Assembly: GCA_023444055.1 (NCBI GenBank)
Contig: JAEZRV010000022.1
Location: forward strand, 28,892 to 92,891
Length of the DNA stretch: 64,000 nucleotides
Direction: 5' to 3'
From: Bacillota bacterium
GTDB lineage: Bacteria > Bacillota > Clostridia > Acetivibrionales > DSM-1351
Shown here: piece by piece, positions 7,942 through 17,285 of the stretch
How positions within the stretch are numbered: position 1 is the stretch's first letter
Layout of the letters: each line of letters begins with the position of its first letter
Translations under genes and position numbers: made by a program
The notes under the pieces: model-generated
Database searches by the model: none
What the model saw: only the letters and a program-made list of their open reading frames with translations
What the model was told of the DNA's origin: nothing

Positions 7942-8907
7942 TTACCACTCCTTTATCTGTTTTAAAATTAATTTTTGATGTGGAGCTAGATTTTCAACCT
8001 GTATACTATTAAATTCATTCTCTAAAATATCTGTCCAGTTTTCTGTAATCTTCATATTCAAAAGTCTTCTTATTTGATTGTCTATCTCATCATTGCTTGG
8101 TATTATATTATTTTTATGTGCAAAAAATAAGTTTTCAAATATTGAATCAATATCAACTACTTCTCTTAAATCCCTGCTATCATAAATTTCATATGTTGAG
8201 TTATTTAAAATATATAAATTGAAATCGCTTGAGTGTTCAATTAAATCTGAGGAATGCGTCGTCACTAAAAACCGGAAGTTTTGAAACTTTTGTATCAAAA
8301 AGTTAAATATAGATGCGCTATTTTTAGGAGACAAATATTCATCTATTTCATCAATTACAACTAGAGGATTCAATAGATTGTTACTATTCACCAAGTCCTT
8401 AAAATAAAGAAGTTCTATGAAAATTCTCGAAACTGCTTGATATCCACTTGAGAGACACATCTTTTCTCCATTTATATAAAGTGCATTTTCTAAAACACCT
8501 TTATATACTTCTCTTCTGATATCTATAGCAACATCAAGAAATTCCCCTAGTAACTCTTGCATTTTAGACTTATACCTCATATATAATCCTTCAATACTTA
8601 AAAATACTGGAAAGTAATCTCGAACATTAAAATAATTTGTTTCTATTCTTGCACGAACAACTTTTTCAAAATCCATTTTTAAGTTTTTATAATTATCATT
8701 TTCTATTTCCACTTTAGAAATATCAAATGTCCGATTTACAGAATCAATAAAATACACACCTGTTTTAATCTGAGATTTAACTACCTCACTTAAAATTTCT
8801 GATTTCCCAGATGAATTATCTCCAATTATTATGCAATTGGTATATGGCAATTTATTATTAATTATTGTATTTATACAGTTATCTACCATTTCCTGATACT
8901 TTTTCAT
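7942..8907 (-). CDS. AAA/ABC-type ATPase of a defence-like cluster
   Basis: A 321-residue ATPase of the OLD/SMC-like AAA_15/AAA_21 kind. It has a Walker A GDNSSGKS (29-36), a signature-like LSSGYQAVSRI (152-162), a Walker B VVIDEIDE (183-190) and an H-loop VTTHSSD (215-221). The region between Walker A and signature is helical and short, giving a compact protein compared with PtuA (about 480 residues). It overlaps the upstream DUF262 gene by 29 bases, and the HNH gene follows after one base, so the three are translationally linked. It probably senses infection and licenses the nuclease, by analogy with Septu. The partner assignment is inference. Confidence 0.88.
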   Translation of the reverse strand: MKKYQEMVDNCINTIINNKLPYTNCIIIGDNSSGKSEILSEVVKSQIKTGVYFIDSVNRTFDISKVEIENDNYKNLKMDFEKVVRARIETNYFNVRDYFPVFLSIEGLYMRYKSKMQELLGEFLDVAIDIRREVYKGVLENALYINGEKMCLSSGYQAVSRIFIELLYFKDLVNSNNLLNPLVVIDEIDEYLSPKNSASIFNFLIQKFQNFRFLVTTHSSDLIEHSSDFNLYILNNSTYEIYDSRDLREVVDIDSIFENLFFAHKNNIIPSNDEIDNQIRRLLNMKITENWTDILENEFNSIQVENLAPHQKLILKQIKEW

Positions 8908-10081
8908 GTACTATCTTAAACCTCTTTTCAATTTCTTGTTTATTTGAAGTTCCTTGTTTTACAGTATCACTATATCCATGATACTTAACAATTTCTTCAC
9001 ATAGTTCTTTAGTTATTTGAACATCAGAATTTGTCTTATCTAGTACTACAAATAAACTTAAAAGTACTAAATCCTTATTATTATTACTTGGCATAGATTT
9101 TATTCGATCGAAAAATTCTAAAATAGCTTTTTTGTATTCTTCTATCTGTTCTTTTGAAAATTTTAGAGCCTCTTCAGAGAAATCATCTAATAATGTTCCT
9201 ATTTTCCCTTTATAGTTATTAACTTTATAAGTATTATCAGAATAGGTAACATAATATTTAAATGCACATAATTTTAGTAATAGTTCAACATCTTTACTCT
9301 CTTTATTAACATCCATATTTCTGCCACTATATAAAGTTCTCCACTTGAGATTATTTTCATTTATATCTTGAAGCATATTGTAAAATTCACAACAATAAAT
9401 ACCATTCCTTAATTCTTGGCTTGATAGAGGAGTTCCCCCCATATTGAGGTTTGCAAAAATTTTGTGTAAAGTTCTTTCTCTAGATTCTTTACTGTCAACA
9501 TTGATTTCTATCAGTGTAATGCACCCATAATCTATTTTCCGACGCAATATTTCACTTAATTTATTATACGTTATGTCTAGCTTTTTTGATTCTTCCCCCT
9601 CCTTATAATATACATTATATTTTTTATTCACTAATCCATATTGTTCAAGATAATCTTCTAGTCTTATGTTGCTATCAGTAAGTTTTCTCATATCGACAAA
9701 AGCATTATTCTTTTTCTTTAAAAACTTACCTTTATAATAAAGATAAAGACTAATTAATCTTTGTTGACCATCTATTATAACAATCTGTTGTTCCTTATTT
9801 CTGTATCCATATATTGGTGGTATCGGGAATCCTTTAACTAATGAAACGGCTAAACCTTCTGCTTGTTTTTCTGTCCAGCGGTAAGCTCTCTGAAAATTAG
9901 GAACGATATAATCTCTACTTTCTAATGAGTCCATAAGTGTTTTAAAACCTATTTGAACAGAATGCGATTGAATCATGACATTTTCTAAAATTTCAATATC
10001 ACTTGCAACATTTTCCGCTTCCTTTACTAATTCTATTCTTTCTATATCTTCTTCACTAATTTGTTCTTTTTTATTAACCAT
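8879..10081 (-). CDS. DUF262 (ParB-like/GmrS N-terminal) protein
   Basis: A 400-residue protein. DUF262 hallmarks are IVPNFQRAYRWTEKQ (59-73), SLVKGFPIPPIYGY (80-93) and the nucleotide-binding VIIDGQQRLISLYLY (101-115), followed by KIFANLNMGGTPLSSQELRNG. The DUF1524 HNH domain that ends GmrSD and SspE proteins is missing; the C-terminus is helical only. A separate HNH protein is encoded two genes downstream. The start is set at the ATG at 10081, after GTGAGGT; a longer in-frame reading to 10186 has no ribosome binding site. A TATAAT at 10116-10121 could be its -10 box. DUF262 proteins usually act in NTP-dependent recognition of modified or foreign DNA. Confidence 0.9.
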   Translation of the reverse strand: MVNKKEQISEEDIERIELVKEAENVASDIEILENVMIQSHSVQIGFKTLMDSLESRDYIVPNFQRAYRWTEKQAEGLAVSLVKGFPIPPIYGYRNKEQQIVIIDGQQRLISLYLYYKGKFLKKKNNAFVDMRKLTDSNIRLEDYLEQYGLVNKKYNVYYKEGEESKKLDITYNKLSEILRRKIDYGCITLIEINVDSKESRERTLHKIFANLNMGGTPLSSQELRNGIYCCEFYNMLQDINENNLKWRTLYSGRNMDVNKESKDVELLLKLCAFKYYVTYSDNTYKVNNYKGKIGTLLDDFSEEALKFSKEQIEEYKKAILEFFDRIKSMPSNNNKDLVLLSLFVVLDKTNSDVQITKELCEEIVKYHGYSDTVKQGTSNKQEIEKRFKIVHEKVSGNGR

Positions 10082-10186
10082 AGCATTTACCTCACGATTC
10101 ACTAAATTAATTACAATTATAACATAGCTATTAACTATTTGTAGTATTCCCTTTATTTTATATCTAGTTATATATTTGTTATACAA

Positions 10187-10592
10187 TAACTATAGTCAAT
10201 ATAAATTTGTACTAGTTGAAGATTAACACATTATGATAATCTATATAAAATGTTTACATTATAATTTTAAACACCGTTCTTTATCCTAATAATTATACAA
10301 AAGAATAGTAGATTTATACAGTATAGTTACCTAAATATGTTACATTAAAGACAAGTAACTTTGTTTAGAATGTAATGATAAATAAAAACTAGAAATTATT
10401 TTAGACAAATTCTCCATGGTGAACGAATCGCCACTAATAATATGAAAAGCGTAAATTGCAGAATATACATCATTTTGTGTAGGCAATTACTTCAAACTCG
10501 TTTTGGCATAGTATTTCCAATGTACCAACTAAAAATCAGTTTACCAATATCTTAATTTAAAAGAGAAATCATTAAAAGATGGAATGCAAAAC
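10187..10592. other. AT-rich gap between defence-like cluster and tRNA-Arg
   Basis: About 400 bases with no open frame, repeat or RNA structure that I can support. I found no copy of the tRNA-Arg 3' end on the far side of the cluster, so integration at the tRNA is not proven. Confidence 0.4.
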
Positions 10593-10631
10593 AAAGACAT
10601 TAGATAAGCATATTCGCTATCTAATGTCTTT
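10593..10631 (-). terminator. Terminator after tRNA-Arg
   Basis: AAAGACATTAGATA (10593-10606) and TATCTAATGTCTTT (10618-10631) form a perfect 14-bp stem directly behind the tRNA 3' end. Confidence 0.9.
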
Positions 10632-10708
<77 letters not shown>

Positions 10709-10711
10709 ATA

Positions 10712-10785
10712 TGGAGCGGGTAGTGGGAATCGAACCCACGCAATCAGCTTGGAAGGCTGATGTTCTACCATTGAACTACACCCGC
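10712..10785 (-). tRNA. tRNA-Gly (anticodon TCC)
   Basis: The minus strand reads GCGGGTGTAGTTCAATGGTA and ends TACCCGCTCCA with encoded CCA. The anticodon loop CTTCCAA gives TCC. It lies three bases upstream of tRNA-Arg in one transcription unit. Confidence 0.97.
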
Positions 10786-10837
10786 ATCAATTGCTTTATC
10801 GTCGGCGTTTGAAGTGTTTCGCCAGCTGACTTTTAAT

Positions 10838-10866
10838 ATTATAAAGGACATGCTATACTTTGTCAA
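10838..10866 (-). promoter_or_regulatory. Consensus promoter of the tRNA-Gly/tRNA-Arg operon
   Basis: A perfect TTGACA (10861-10866) and a perfect TATAAT (10838-10843), separated by exactly 17 bases on the minus strand. This is typical of strong stable-RNA promoters. Confidence 0.9.
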
Positions 10867-10945
10867 CATTTTTTCAAATATTTTTTATTTTTATTTTTCA
10901 AAAACCTCACAATCCGCTTAAACAGAGCCTTTCCAATCTTCACAT

Positions 10946-11425
10946 CTACCAAATATAACATATATCTGTTCTTATATCCTCATCCGAAATATCTAAAATA
11001 GCATATGACTCTGGTAAATTACTCCTAGATTGTGTGGCACTCCCAGGATTTAACAGAAGAACATTGTTAATTTTTTCAATAACAGCTATATGCGTGTGTC
11101 CAAATAAAACAAGTATTGAATTTTCAGCCTTAGCGCGTTCTAGTATTGGCTTATAACTCCACTTTACCGAATAATTATGTCCATGAGTTATAAAAACTTT
11201 ACTATTTGCAATCTCAAGAGTTTTTTCAGAACAAATTGCCTTATTATTATCGCAATTTCCAGAAACAAATTCAAACTTAATATTTGGATATAATTCACTT
11301 AAGCGAACTGCATCTTTATAATAATCACCAAGATGTATTACTAGTTCAATTTTAGGATTACTATATATTGCTTTTTCTGCATTTGAAATATGACCATGAG
11401 TATCACTTATTACAAGTACTTTCAT
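10946..11425 (-). CDS. Metallophosphoesterase, YfcE/MJ0936 family
   Basis: A 159-residue calcineurin-like phosphodiesterase. The metal-binding motifs are in order: SDTHG (DxH, residues 7-11), LGD (GDxxx), GNCDN (GNHD-like, with Cys in place of His), THGH and GHTH near residue 98, and LLNPGS near the end. It probably hydrolyses phosphodiesters; the natural substrate of this family is unclear. The start is the ATG at 11425 after AAAGGT; the longer reading to 11461 has no ribosome binding site. It closes the gerM-rph-rdgB-phosphodiesterase order, which is also found in Bacillus subtilis (gerM-rph-ysnA-ysnB). Confidence 0.93.
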   Translation of the reverse strand: MKVLVISDTHGHISNAEKAIYSNPKIELVIHLGDYYKDAVRLSELYPNIKFEFVSGNCDNNKAICSEKTLEIANSKVFITHGHNYSVKWSYKPILERAKAENSILVLFGHTHIAVIEKINNVLLLNPGSATQSRSNLPESYAILDISDEDIRTDICYIW

Positions 11426-11729
11426 TACCTTTCTCCCATACGCAAACTTTATATCATTCATTAAATTCTAAGCCCCAGATGAAGTATTACTCAATCTGGA
11501 ACCTAGAGTTTGCTTTTCCTTACTCTCAAAACTTTCAAAACTGCTATACAAAGTATATTGTCACTTATTTCCCTGCTGATAAGCAGACATTAGCAACAGT
11601 AGAAATTTTGTAAGCACAGTTTTTAAATTTTGAGCTTACCTACACTCATTCTCTGGAAAACTTCAAAGCCGTTGTACAATTTTTCAGCCCTTATTGAACA
11701 TTTTCTCTAGTTGGCATAATTCCCATTCA

Positions 11730-12323
11730 TCATAAATAATCTTTTATCTTGTCTGCCATCTTGTTTAAAGCCTTTGCACGATGACTTATTTTGTTCTTAA
11801 TATCTATGTCTATTTCAGCCATGGTTTTATCATATTCAGATACATAGAAAAGAGGATCATATCCAAATCCATTACTCCCTTTGCATTCAAAACCTATAAA
11901 ACCCTCACAAGTATCACGGACAACAAAAGATTTTCCATCTGGAAATGCAACAGCTATTGCACAAACATATCTGGCCGTTCTTTTTTCTAATGGTACATCT
12001 ATCATCATGCCTAAAAGCTTTTCATTCCTATCGCTGTCAGTGGCTTCAGGTCCTCCGAATCTTGCTGAATATATACCAGGGGCACCGTCTAGATAATCCA
12101 CCTCAATCCCTGAATCATCAGCCAAAACAATAGTATTTGATGCTTTACAAATCTCTATAGCCTTCTTCAAAGAATTCTCTTCAAAGGTTGTGCCATCTTC
12201 TACAACATCAATTTCTATTCCTATATCACCCATTGATACTACATCAAAAGGCATATCTGATAAAACTTTTTTTATTTCTGAAATCTTTCCTTTGTTTTTT
12301 GTTGCAACAACCAACACATTCAT
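11730..12323 (-). CDS. rdgB: Non-canonical purine NTP pyrophosphatase (XTP/dITPase)
   Basis: A 197-residue Ham1/RdgB family enzyme that hydrolyses dITP, ITP and XTP to monophosphates and so keeps deaminated purines out of nucleic acids. Motifs: VVATKNKGKISEIKKVL at the N-terminus, TTFEENSLKKA (45-55), ADDSGIEVDYLDGAPGIYSARF (68-89) with the catalytic aspartates, GSNGFGYDPLF (148-158), and ISHRAKAL near the C-terminus. The length is normal for the family. It lies about 200 bases after rph in the same direction. The gap in between holds an imperfect direct repeat of about 40 bases (12436-12475 and 12481-12518). Confidence 0.96.
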   Translation of the reverse strand: MNVLVVATKNKGKISEIKKVLSDMPFDVVSMGDIGIEIDVVEDGTTFEENSLKKAIEICKASNTIVLADDSGIEVDYLDGAPGIYSARFGGPEATDSDRNEKLLGMMIDVPLEKRTARYVCAIAVAFPDGKSFVVRDTCEGFIGFECKGSNGFGYDPLFYVSEYDKTMAEIDIDIKNKISHRAKALNKMADKIKDYL

Positions 12324-12526
12324 TCGTTTTCTCCCTAATATACTTTTTCTCTAAGTTAATTTTTTCTCAATCATCTTTAAGCATACCTTTTGATTACTTT
12401 ATACTTCCGTCCGATTTATCTTAATATCTAATTTTTATCACTTACAATTTTAGTTTTGGTTTGTTCTAATACTTAATCTTTTATTACTTACAATTTTCGT
12501 GTTTTGATTTAATACTTCCTTCTCAA

Positions 12527-13243
12527 TCACTTCAATACTTCCTTTTGAATTTCTATTAACTCCTCTATCCCTTTTTGAGCCAAATCCAGCAACCCATCTA
12601 GCTGCTTTTTACTAAAACTGCTCTTTTCCCCTGTTGCTTGTATTTCAATAAACTCGCCTTTGTCAGACATAATTACATTCATATCAACCCCTGCATTACT
12701 ATCCTCAATATAGCAAAGATCTAATACTTCTTCACCATTTACTATTCCAACACTTGTTGCAGCTACAAAACCTATTACAGGCATTTTAGAAATCAAGCCA
12801 TTATCTATCAGCTTTTGGCATGCATCAATTAGTGCCACGTAGCTTCCAGTAATAGAAGCAGTTCTAGTACCCCCATCTGCCTGAATTACATCACAATCAA
12901 TTGTAATTGTTCTCTCTCCTAAAAGCTTTAAGTCAACAATTGTTCTAAGTGATCTACCTATCAAACGCTGAATTTCCTGACTTCTACCATTCAGCTTTAG
13001 CTTGGATATATCTCTTGAATTTCTAACACCTGTTGCTCTAGGGAGCATGGCATATTCAGCCGTAACCCATCCTTCTCCAGATTCTTTTTTAAAAGGTGGA
13101 ACTCTTTCTTCTACTGAAGCAGTACAAATTACCTTTGTATCTCCAACCTCAATAAGAGCAGAGCCTTCTGCATGTTTTATATAATTTCTCGTGATTTTTA
13201 CCGGTCTTAACTGCGAATTATTTCTTCCATCTTGTCTCAACAT
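12527..13243 (-). CDS. rph: Ribonuclease PH
   Basis: A 238-residue phosphorolytic 3'-5' exoribonuclease that trims tRNA 3' ends. It has the RNase PH hallmarks RQDGRNNSQLRPVKI at the N-terminus, GEGWVTAEYAMLPRAT, SRDISKLKLNGRSQEIQRLIGRSLR, the phosphate-binding and catalytic CDVIQADGGTRTASITG, and DLCYIEDSNAGVDMNVIM. The size matches the family (about 240). It is followed by rdgB and a phosphodiesterase and preceded by gerM, a conserved Firmicute order. The ATG follows GGAGGGAATATGTT. Confidence 0.97.
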   Translation of the reverse strand: MLRQDGRNNSQLRPVKITRNYIKHAEGSALIEVGDTKVICTASVEERVPPFKKESGEGWVTAEYAMLPRATGVRNSRDISKLKLNGRSQEIQRLIGRSLRTIVDLKLLGERTITIDCDVIQADGGTRTASITGSYVALIDACQKLIDNGLISKMPVIGFVAATSVGIVNGEEVLDLCYIEDSNAGVDMNVIMSDKGEFIEIQATGEKSSFSKKQLDGLLDLAQKGIEELIEIQKEVLK

Positions 13244-13590
13244 ATTCCCTCCAAATTAAATATTAAACAATTTTAAAGCTAATCAAAGTTATACTGACTG
13301 AGTCATACCGAATCAATCATAGATAATTCAGTTATTACGTAATTCAGCCATAAATGACTTAGCTAATAATTATTAAAGCCCAACTTAACTAGTGTTAAAC
13401 AAATCAAGTATACCCACAGGTATAAATTATTATTATGACCAAAGTTCTAGAAGTCAGAAATTATCATATAAAAAACAACTAGAGTCAAAAATAACTAAAG
13501 CTAACTCTAATTATTTTTGACTCCCTTAATAATACCTCAAATGCTTATAAAAATCACCTATATTTAGTTAAACTAATGTCATTTTATGCA
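13244..13590. other. Gap between gerM and rph with a terminator
   Basis: A hairpin lies at about 13486-13526: GAGTCAAAAATAA pairs with TTATTTTTGACTC and probably ends the gerM transcript. Otherwise only AT-rich sequence is present, so rph has room for its own promoter. Confidence 0.6.
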
Positions 13591-14784
13591 TTATTTATCA
13601 ATAACCTTATTAACTATATTTGGTATATCTTTCGCCACTGCCACCTCAGTTCCTTCTGGCAAAGTGGTTTCTTTTCCGTCTATTAATATCTTTACCTTAT
13701 TAATCCCTTTTAGTTGGCTTACAGTATAATATATCTGATTTAATAAGCCATTCTCTTTCTCAGATCCGCCATATTTGCTTATTTGAGAAGAAAAATCTAA
13801 TGTTACCAAACCATTTTGTCCATCATACGAAAGTAGCTTAGTTCCTTCCGGAATTGATGTGAAATATTTTGATACATTTGGTTTTTTGCTTAACTCAGAA
13901 AACATTGCTATCGGAATTTGATTTTCATCCGTTTTTTCAATTTGTGTTGATACAGGTACTAGATAATTTAACTCTTTGTTACCATAAGCCATATAATACA
14001 AGTCACATTTTACGCAGCCCTCTTTTAATTCTGTTTGAGCTGCATTTATAAATGTATTTTGTCTGTTTCTCATTACGGATAAATCTGTCCCATTAATAAG
14101 CCTATTTATTGTTTTTCCATTAACTCTTATTTCTACATTTGAGATTGTTTTAAAACCCGTTAAGGTATATACTACGGATGATACAATCATTTGCTCATCT
14201 TGTTGATTATCAGAATTCAAAAATTCCTTTGAGAAGTCTATAATAGCAGTTCCATTTTTGATACTCAGTCCCTTTATCTTTGTTCCCTGTGGCAATACTG
14301 GATACAGACCATAAAAGGCTAATTGTTCTCTAGTTATTGCTTGATCAACCAAGCCATTTATCGCAGCTTTCGCTAACCCTTCTTGTTTTTGTACTTTTCT
14401 CGTAACTGGTACAAGTAATCCGTCTTTATTTCTATAATAAAGTGTTATTAGCATATTACCTTTATTTGCCGAGTCATTAATAGCACCATTCCCAGTACCA
14501 TTCTCAATTAAAAACCCACCATCAGCGGTATCACTATAAATTCCACTAGCTGTGTCACTAGCAGTTAATGATTTATTACTAGCTGAGTCTGGCGCTACAG
14601 TTACTGAATTTTTTGAGTTCTTCTGATCATCAACAACAAAAGCATTCTCTGCTGAATTGCCATCATTTACAGTTTGTACGGCATCGGGAATAATTTTATC
14701 TGAATCATTTTGCTTTTTTCCTATAAATGAACATCCAGTAACCATAACCATAACTACTAGCATTATACTAATTATCTTTTTCAT
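13591..14784 (-). CDS. gerM: GerM-like lipoprotein with two GerMN domains
   Basis: A 397-residue exported lipoprotein. The signal ends in a lipobox MVTGC (cysteine about residue 18). A Ser/Asp/Asn-rich linker runs to about residue 100. Two GerMN domains follow: one at about 105-230 (TLYYRNKDGLLVPVTRKV ... LNSDNQQDEQMIVSSVVYTLTGF) and one at about 255-385 (CDLYYMAYGNKELNYLVPVS ... LLNQIYYTVSQLKGINKVKI). GerM in Bacillus works at the engulfed forespore envelope as part of the SpoIIQ-SpoIIIA channel; this is the family role. The neighbouring rph and rdgB genes support the call. The ATG follows GGAGG. Confidence 0.9.
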   Translation of the reverse strand: MKKIISIMLVVMVMVTGCSFIGKKQNDSDKIIPDAVQTVNDGNSAENAFVVDDQKNSKNSVTVAPDSASNKSLTASDTASGIYSDTADGGFLIENGTGNGAINDSANKGNMLITLYYRNKDGLLVPVTRKVQKQEGLAKAAINGLVDQAITREQLAFYGLYPVLPQGTKIKGLSIKNGTAIIDFSKEFLNSDNQQDEQMIVSSVVYTLTGFKTISNVEIRVNGKTINRLINGTDLSVMRNRQNTFINAAQTELKEGCVKCDLYYMAYGNKELNYLVPVSTQIEKTDENQIPIAMFSELSKKPNVSKYFTSIPEGTKLLSYDGQNGLVTLDFSSQISKYGGSEKENGLLNQIYYTVSQLKGINKVKILIDGKETTLPEGTEVAVAKDIPNIVNKVIDK

Positions 14785-14927
14785 ATTTAGTCCTCCTTAG
14801 TTTTAGAAAAAATTTCCATAAAATAATTATAGACTAAATATTTAGATTTTATTATTTCCCATGTCAATTAACATCAAAACAACCATGACTACATCTAGTG
14901 TATGTGATAGTAATTAACAAAAAAACC

Positions 14928-14966
14928 AGCATTATCAGTTAAGAATCCGATAATACTGGTTTTTAA
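14928..14966 (-). terminator. Terminator of the amidase gene
   Basis: ACCAGCATTATC pairs with GATAATACTGGT around a 14-base loop, and the minus-strand copy runs into TTTTTTTG. The remaining bases between this and the two flanking genes (14785-15116) hold nothing else that I can support. Confidence 0.85.
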
Positions 14967-15116
14967 TTTTTATATTAATACGTATCTTTGTTTTCATAAT
15001 AATCTATAAAGTATCTGCATTTATCATATTGATTTGTAATGGTAACTTCATTATTTTTAAATACTCATAGAAGTAATTTTCTATATATTATAACAAGCAA
15101 CTTACTAAGCACTTAC

Positions 15117-17003
15117 CTATATATCCTCACTAATGTCTTGATTTTCCTGCTTTAATAGCTCTAAAGACTGAACTGTTGCACCACATAAAGCTTCTGCAGT
15201 TTTTTGTTGAAAGGTTTCACTTAGTAAATTTTTTAAATCTGTAGGATTTGTTAAAAACCCTACTTCTATAAGTGCTGCTGGCATTTTTGTATATTTTAAT
15301 ACTACAAGTCCCGGTCTTTCAACAGTCTTTCTGTTAACTGTCTTCAATTTGCTTATTAATGAATCTTGAACTAGTTTTGCAAATTTTTCTCCTGTAAAGG
15401 ACGTATCTCCATCCTTTTCAGGATAATATAGAGTTTCTGTTCCACTTACTTTAGCATTATCAACAGAATTATTATGTATACTTAAAAACAACGTTGCATT
15501 TAAAGCATTTGCAATATACGGCCTGTCATACAAGCCTACAAAAGTGTCATCCTGGCGAAGCATAAATACTTTGATATTCTTAGCCTTAAGAAGTTTTTCC
15601 AATTTTAATGCGATAGCAAGATTTATATTTTTTTCGTATGCTTTACCTTTACAAGCACCGGGGTCTACCCCTCCGTGCCCTGCATCAATAACTACAAGCG
15701 TTTCACCGTCTTTTGCAGGTGTCAGCAAATTAATTTCAGACTGTTTTAGATTTTCATTATAGGATATAAAAAACTTGAATGCTTCTTTTGTATTAAAAAC
15801 TATATGTGTATAATTTGTTTTAGTATCTCTGAATATTTCAACAGTGCTTACCATTGAATCATTAATTTTGATAGACTCTTCAATTAGAGATACTTTAGAG
15901 CTTAAAGGAAAGGTTATTGTATATTTGTTATTTTCAGTATCAAACGATTCCTCAAAATAATTTGTAATTGTAGCACCAACACTAGCCATCTTTATATCCT
16001 TCAATGAGAAATAAACTCTATCATATTTATTAATATAAGACATATTGGCTTTTACTGGTTTTATCAAATTTATTTCGGACTGATTTAGTTCTTCATTATA
16101 AGAATTATAAAATAAAACCTCCGTTTTTGTATTAAATACTATGCGAGTATCGCCTGTTTCTTTATCTTTTTTAATCTCAGCTGTACTCACCAAGGAGTCA
16201 TTAATATTAAGTATTTCTTCGGTTATGGATGCCCCTAGACTTGCAGGTAATGTAATAGTATATGTACTATTTTTAGTATCATAGGCTTCTGTATAGTAGT
16301 TATTAACTTCTGAGCCAGTGCTGACTAATTTAATATTTTTTAACAAATAAACTCTATTTGCATCATTCGTAAAGGACAAATTGGACTTTATAGGTTCCTG
16401 AACATTTTCCGATGTATTTGAAGACACATTACTGTCACCCGAAGTTGTTATCTGCGATGAAGTATTATCCGAACTTTCTGTAGTACCTGTCTTTTCTGTA
16501 GTACCTGCCTTTTCTGTAGTACCTGCCTTTTCTGTAGTTTCTGTAGTACCAGTCTTTTCAACAGTGCTTGCATTTTTTGTACTAACTGAAACCATTCTCA
16601 ATTCAGATTTCCAGCTGACATCCGCCCCAAAGGCTTCAGCTACATACTTAGCTGGCACGTAGGTTCTGCCATCCTTTAGCAGAGCAGTAGTGTCCATCTG
16701 CTTTACTTTACCATTTATTGTGTAATTTACATCCCCAATATAAAGAACTAATACATTTTTTCCCAAAGTAAAGGTTGCTTTCTGTTCTTGTCCATTCCAA
16801 GCTGCAGTTGCACCTAAACTTTCTGCAATAAAGCGGGCTGGTGTTTGTGTTCTGTTATTTGAATCAATAAAAGGCTTTGCATCTGGAAAGTCTATTTTTT
16901 TATCGTTTACTATAACACTTATAGGTTGCTGCGCAAATGCTACTGTTGAAAATACTGTTATTATGCTAAAAATCATAATAATATGTACTAATATTTTTTT
17001 CAT
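15117..17003 (-). CDS. N-acetylmuramoyl-L-alanine amidase with copper amine oxidase-like stalk and AMIN domains
   Basis: A 628-residue secreted cell-wall hydrolase. A signal peptide (1-24) leads into a copper-amine-oxidase N-terminal-like domain (about 30-140: FIAESLGATAAWNG, YVPAKYVAEAFGADVSWK). A Thr/Glu/Lys-rich linker with TEKAGTTEK-type microrepeats spans about 145-180. Two AMIN domains follow (about 205-310 and 320-425). The catalytic Amidase_3 domain is at the C-terminus: VIDAGHGGVDPGA, EKNINLAIALKL, LSIHNNS and ALIEVGFLTN supply the zinc ligands and the catalytic glutamate. It cleaves the muramoyl-alanine bond. The start is the ATG at 17003 after GGAGGA; the longer reading to 17033 overlaps this ribosome binding site. 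Confidence 0.95.
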   Translation of the reverse strand: MKKILVHIIMIFSIITVFSTVAFAQQPISVIVNDKKIDFPDAKPFIDSNNRTQTPARFIAESLGATAAWNGQEQKATFTLGKNVLVLYIGDVNYTINGKVKQMDTTALLKDGRTYVPAKYVAEAFGADVSWKSELRMVSVSTKNASTVEKTGTTETTEKAGTTEKAGTTEKTGTTESSDNTSSQITTSGDSNVSSNTSENVQEPIKSNLSFTNDANRVYLLKNIKLVSTGSEVNNYYTEAYDTKNSTYTITLPASLGASITEEILNINDSLVSTAEIKKDKETGDTRIVFNTKTEVLFYNSYNEELNQSEINLIKPVKANMSYINKYDRVYFSLKDIKMASVGATITNYFEESFDTENNKYTITFPLSSKVSLIEESIKINDSMVSTVEIFRDTKTNYTHIVFNTKEAFKFFISYNENLKQSEINLLTPAKDGETLVVIDAGHGGVDPGACKGKAYEKNINLAIALKLEKLLKAKNIKVFMLRQDDTFVGLYDRPYIANALNATLFLSIHNNSVDNAKVSGTETLYYPEKDGDTSFTGEKFAKLVQDSLISKLKTVNRKTVERPGLVVLKYTKMPAALIEVGFLTNPTDLKNLLSETFQQKTAEALCGATVQSLELLKQENQDISEDI

Positions 17004-17234
17004 CTTTTGTTGTCCTCCTCTAAAAGCAAACAATTACCTTTAAGGTATATATGTTCTATATTTATGTTATATTTGTTTTTATTTGTTTTTTATATGTCTG
17101 ATACATACTTTCTCTATTTTATTCAAACTTATATATATTTTAAGTATACTATTTATTACGAAAAATAGAAAACTTAATATCTGACTTTTAAAAAAAACGT
17201 AATATTTCTGTAAAGGAAGCTGTATTGCTAATAC

Positions 17235-17274
17235 AAAAAAGAAAATACCCTCTATTTTAAAGATATTTTCTAGT
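17235..17274 (-). terminator. Terminator of queH
   Basis: On the minus strand GAAAATATC pairs with GGTATTTTC around a 12-base loop, followed by a run of six T. Confidence 0.75.
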
Positions 17275-17285
17275 CAAAAATATTT

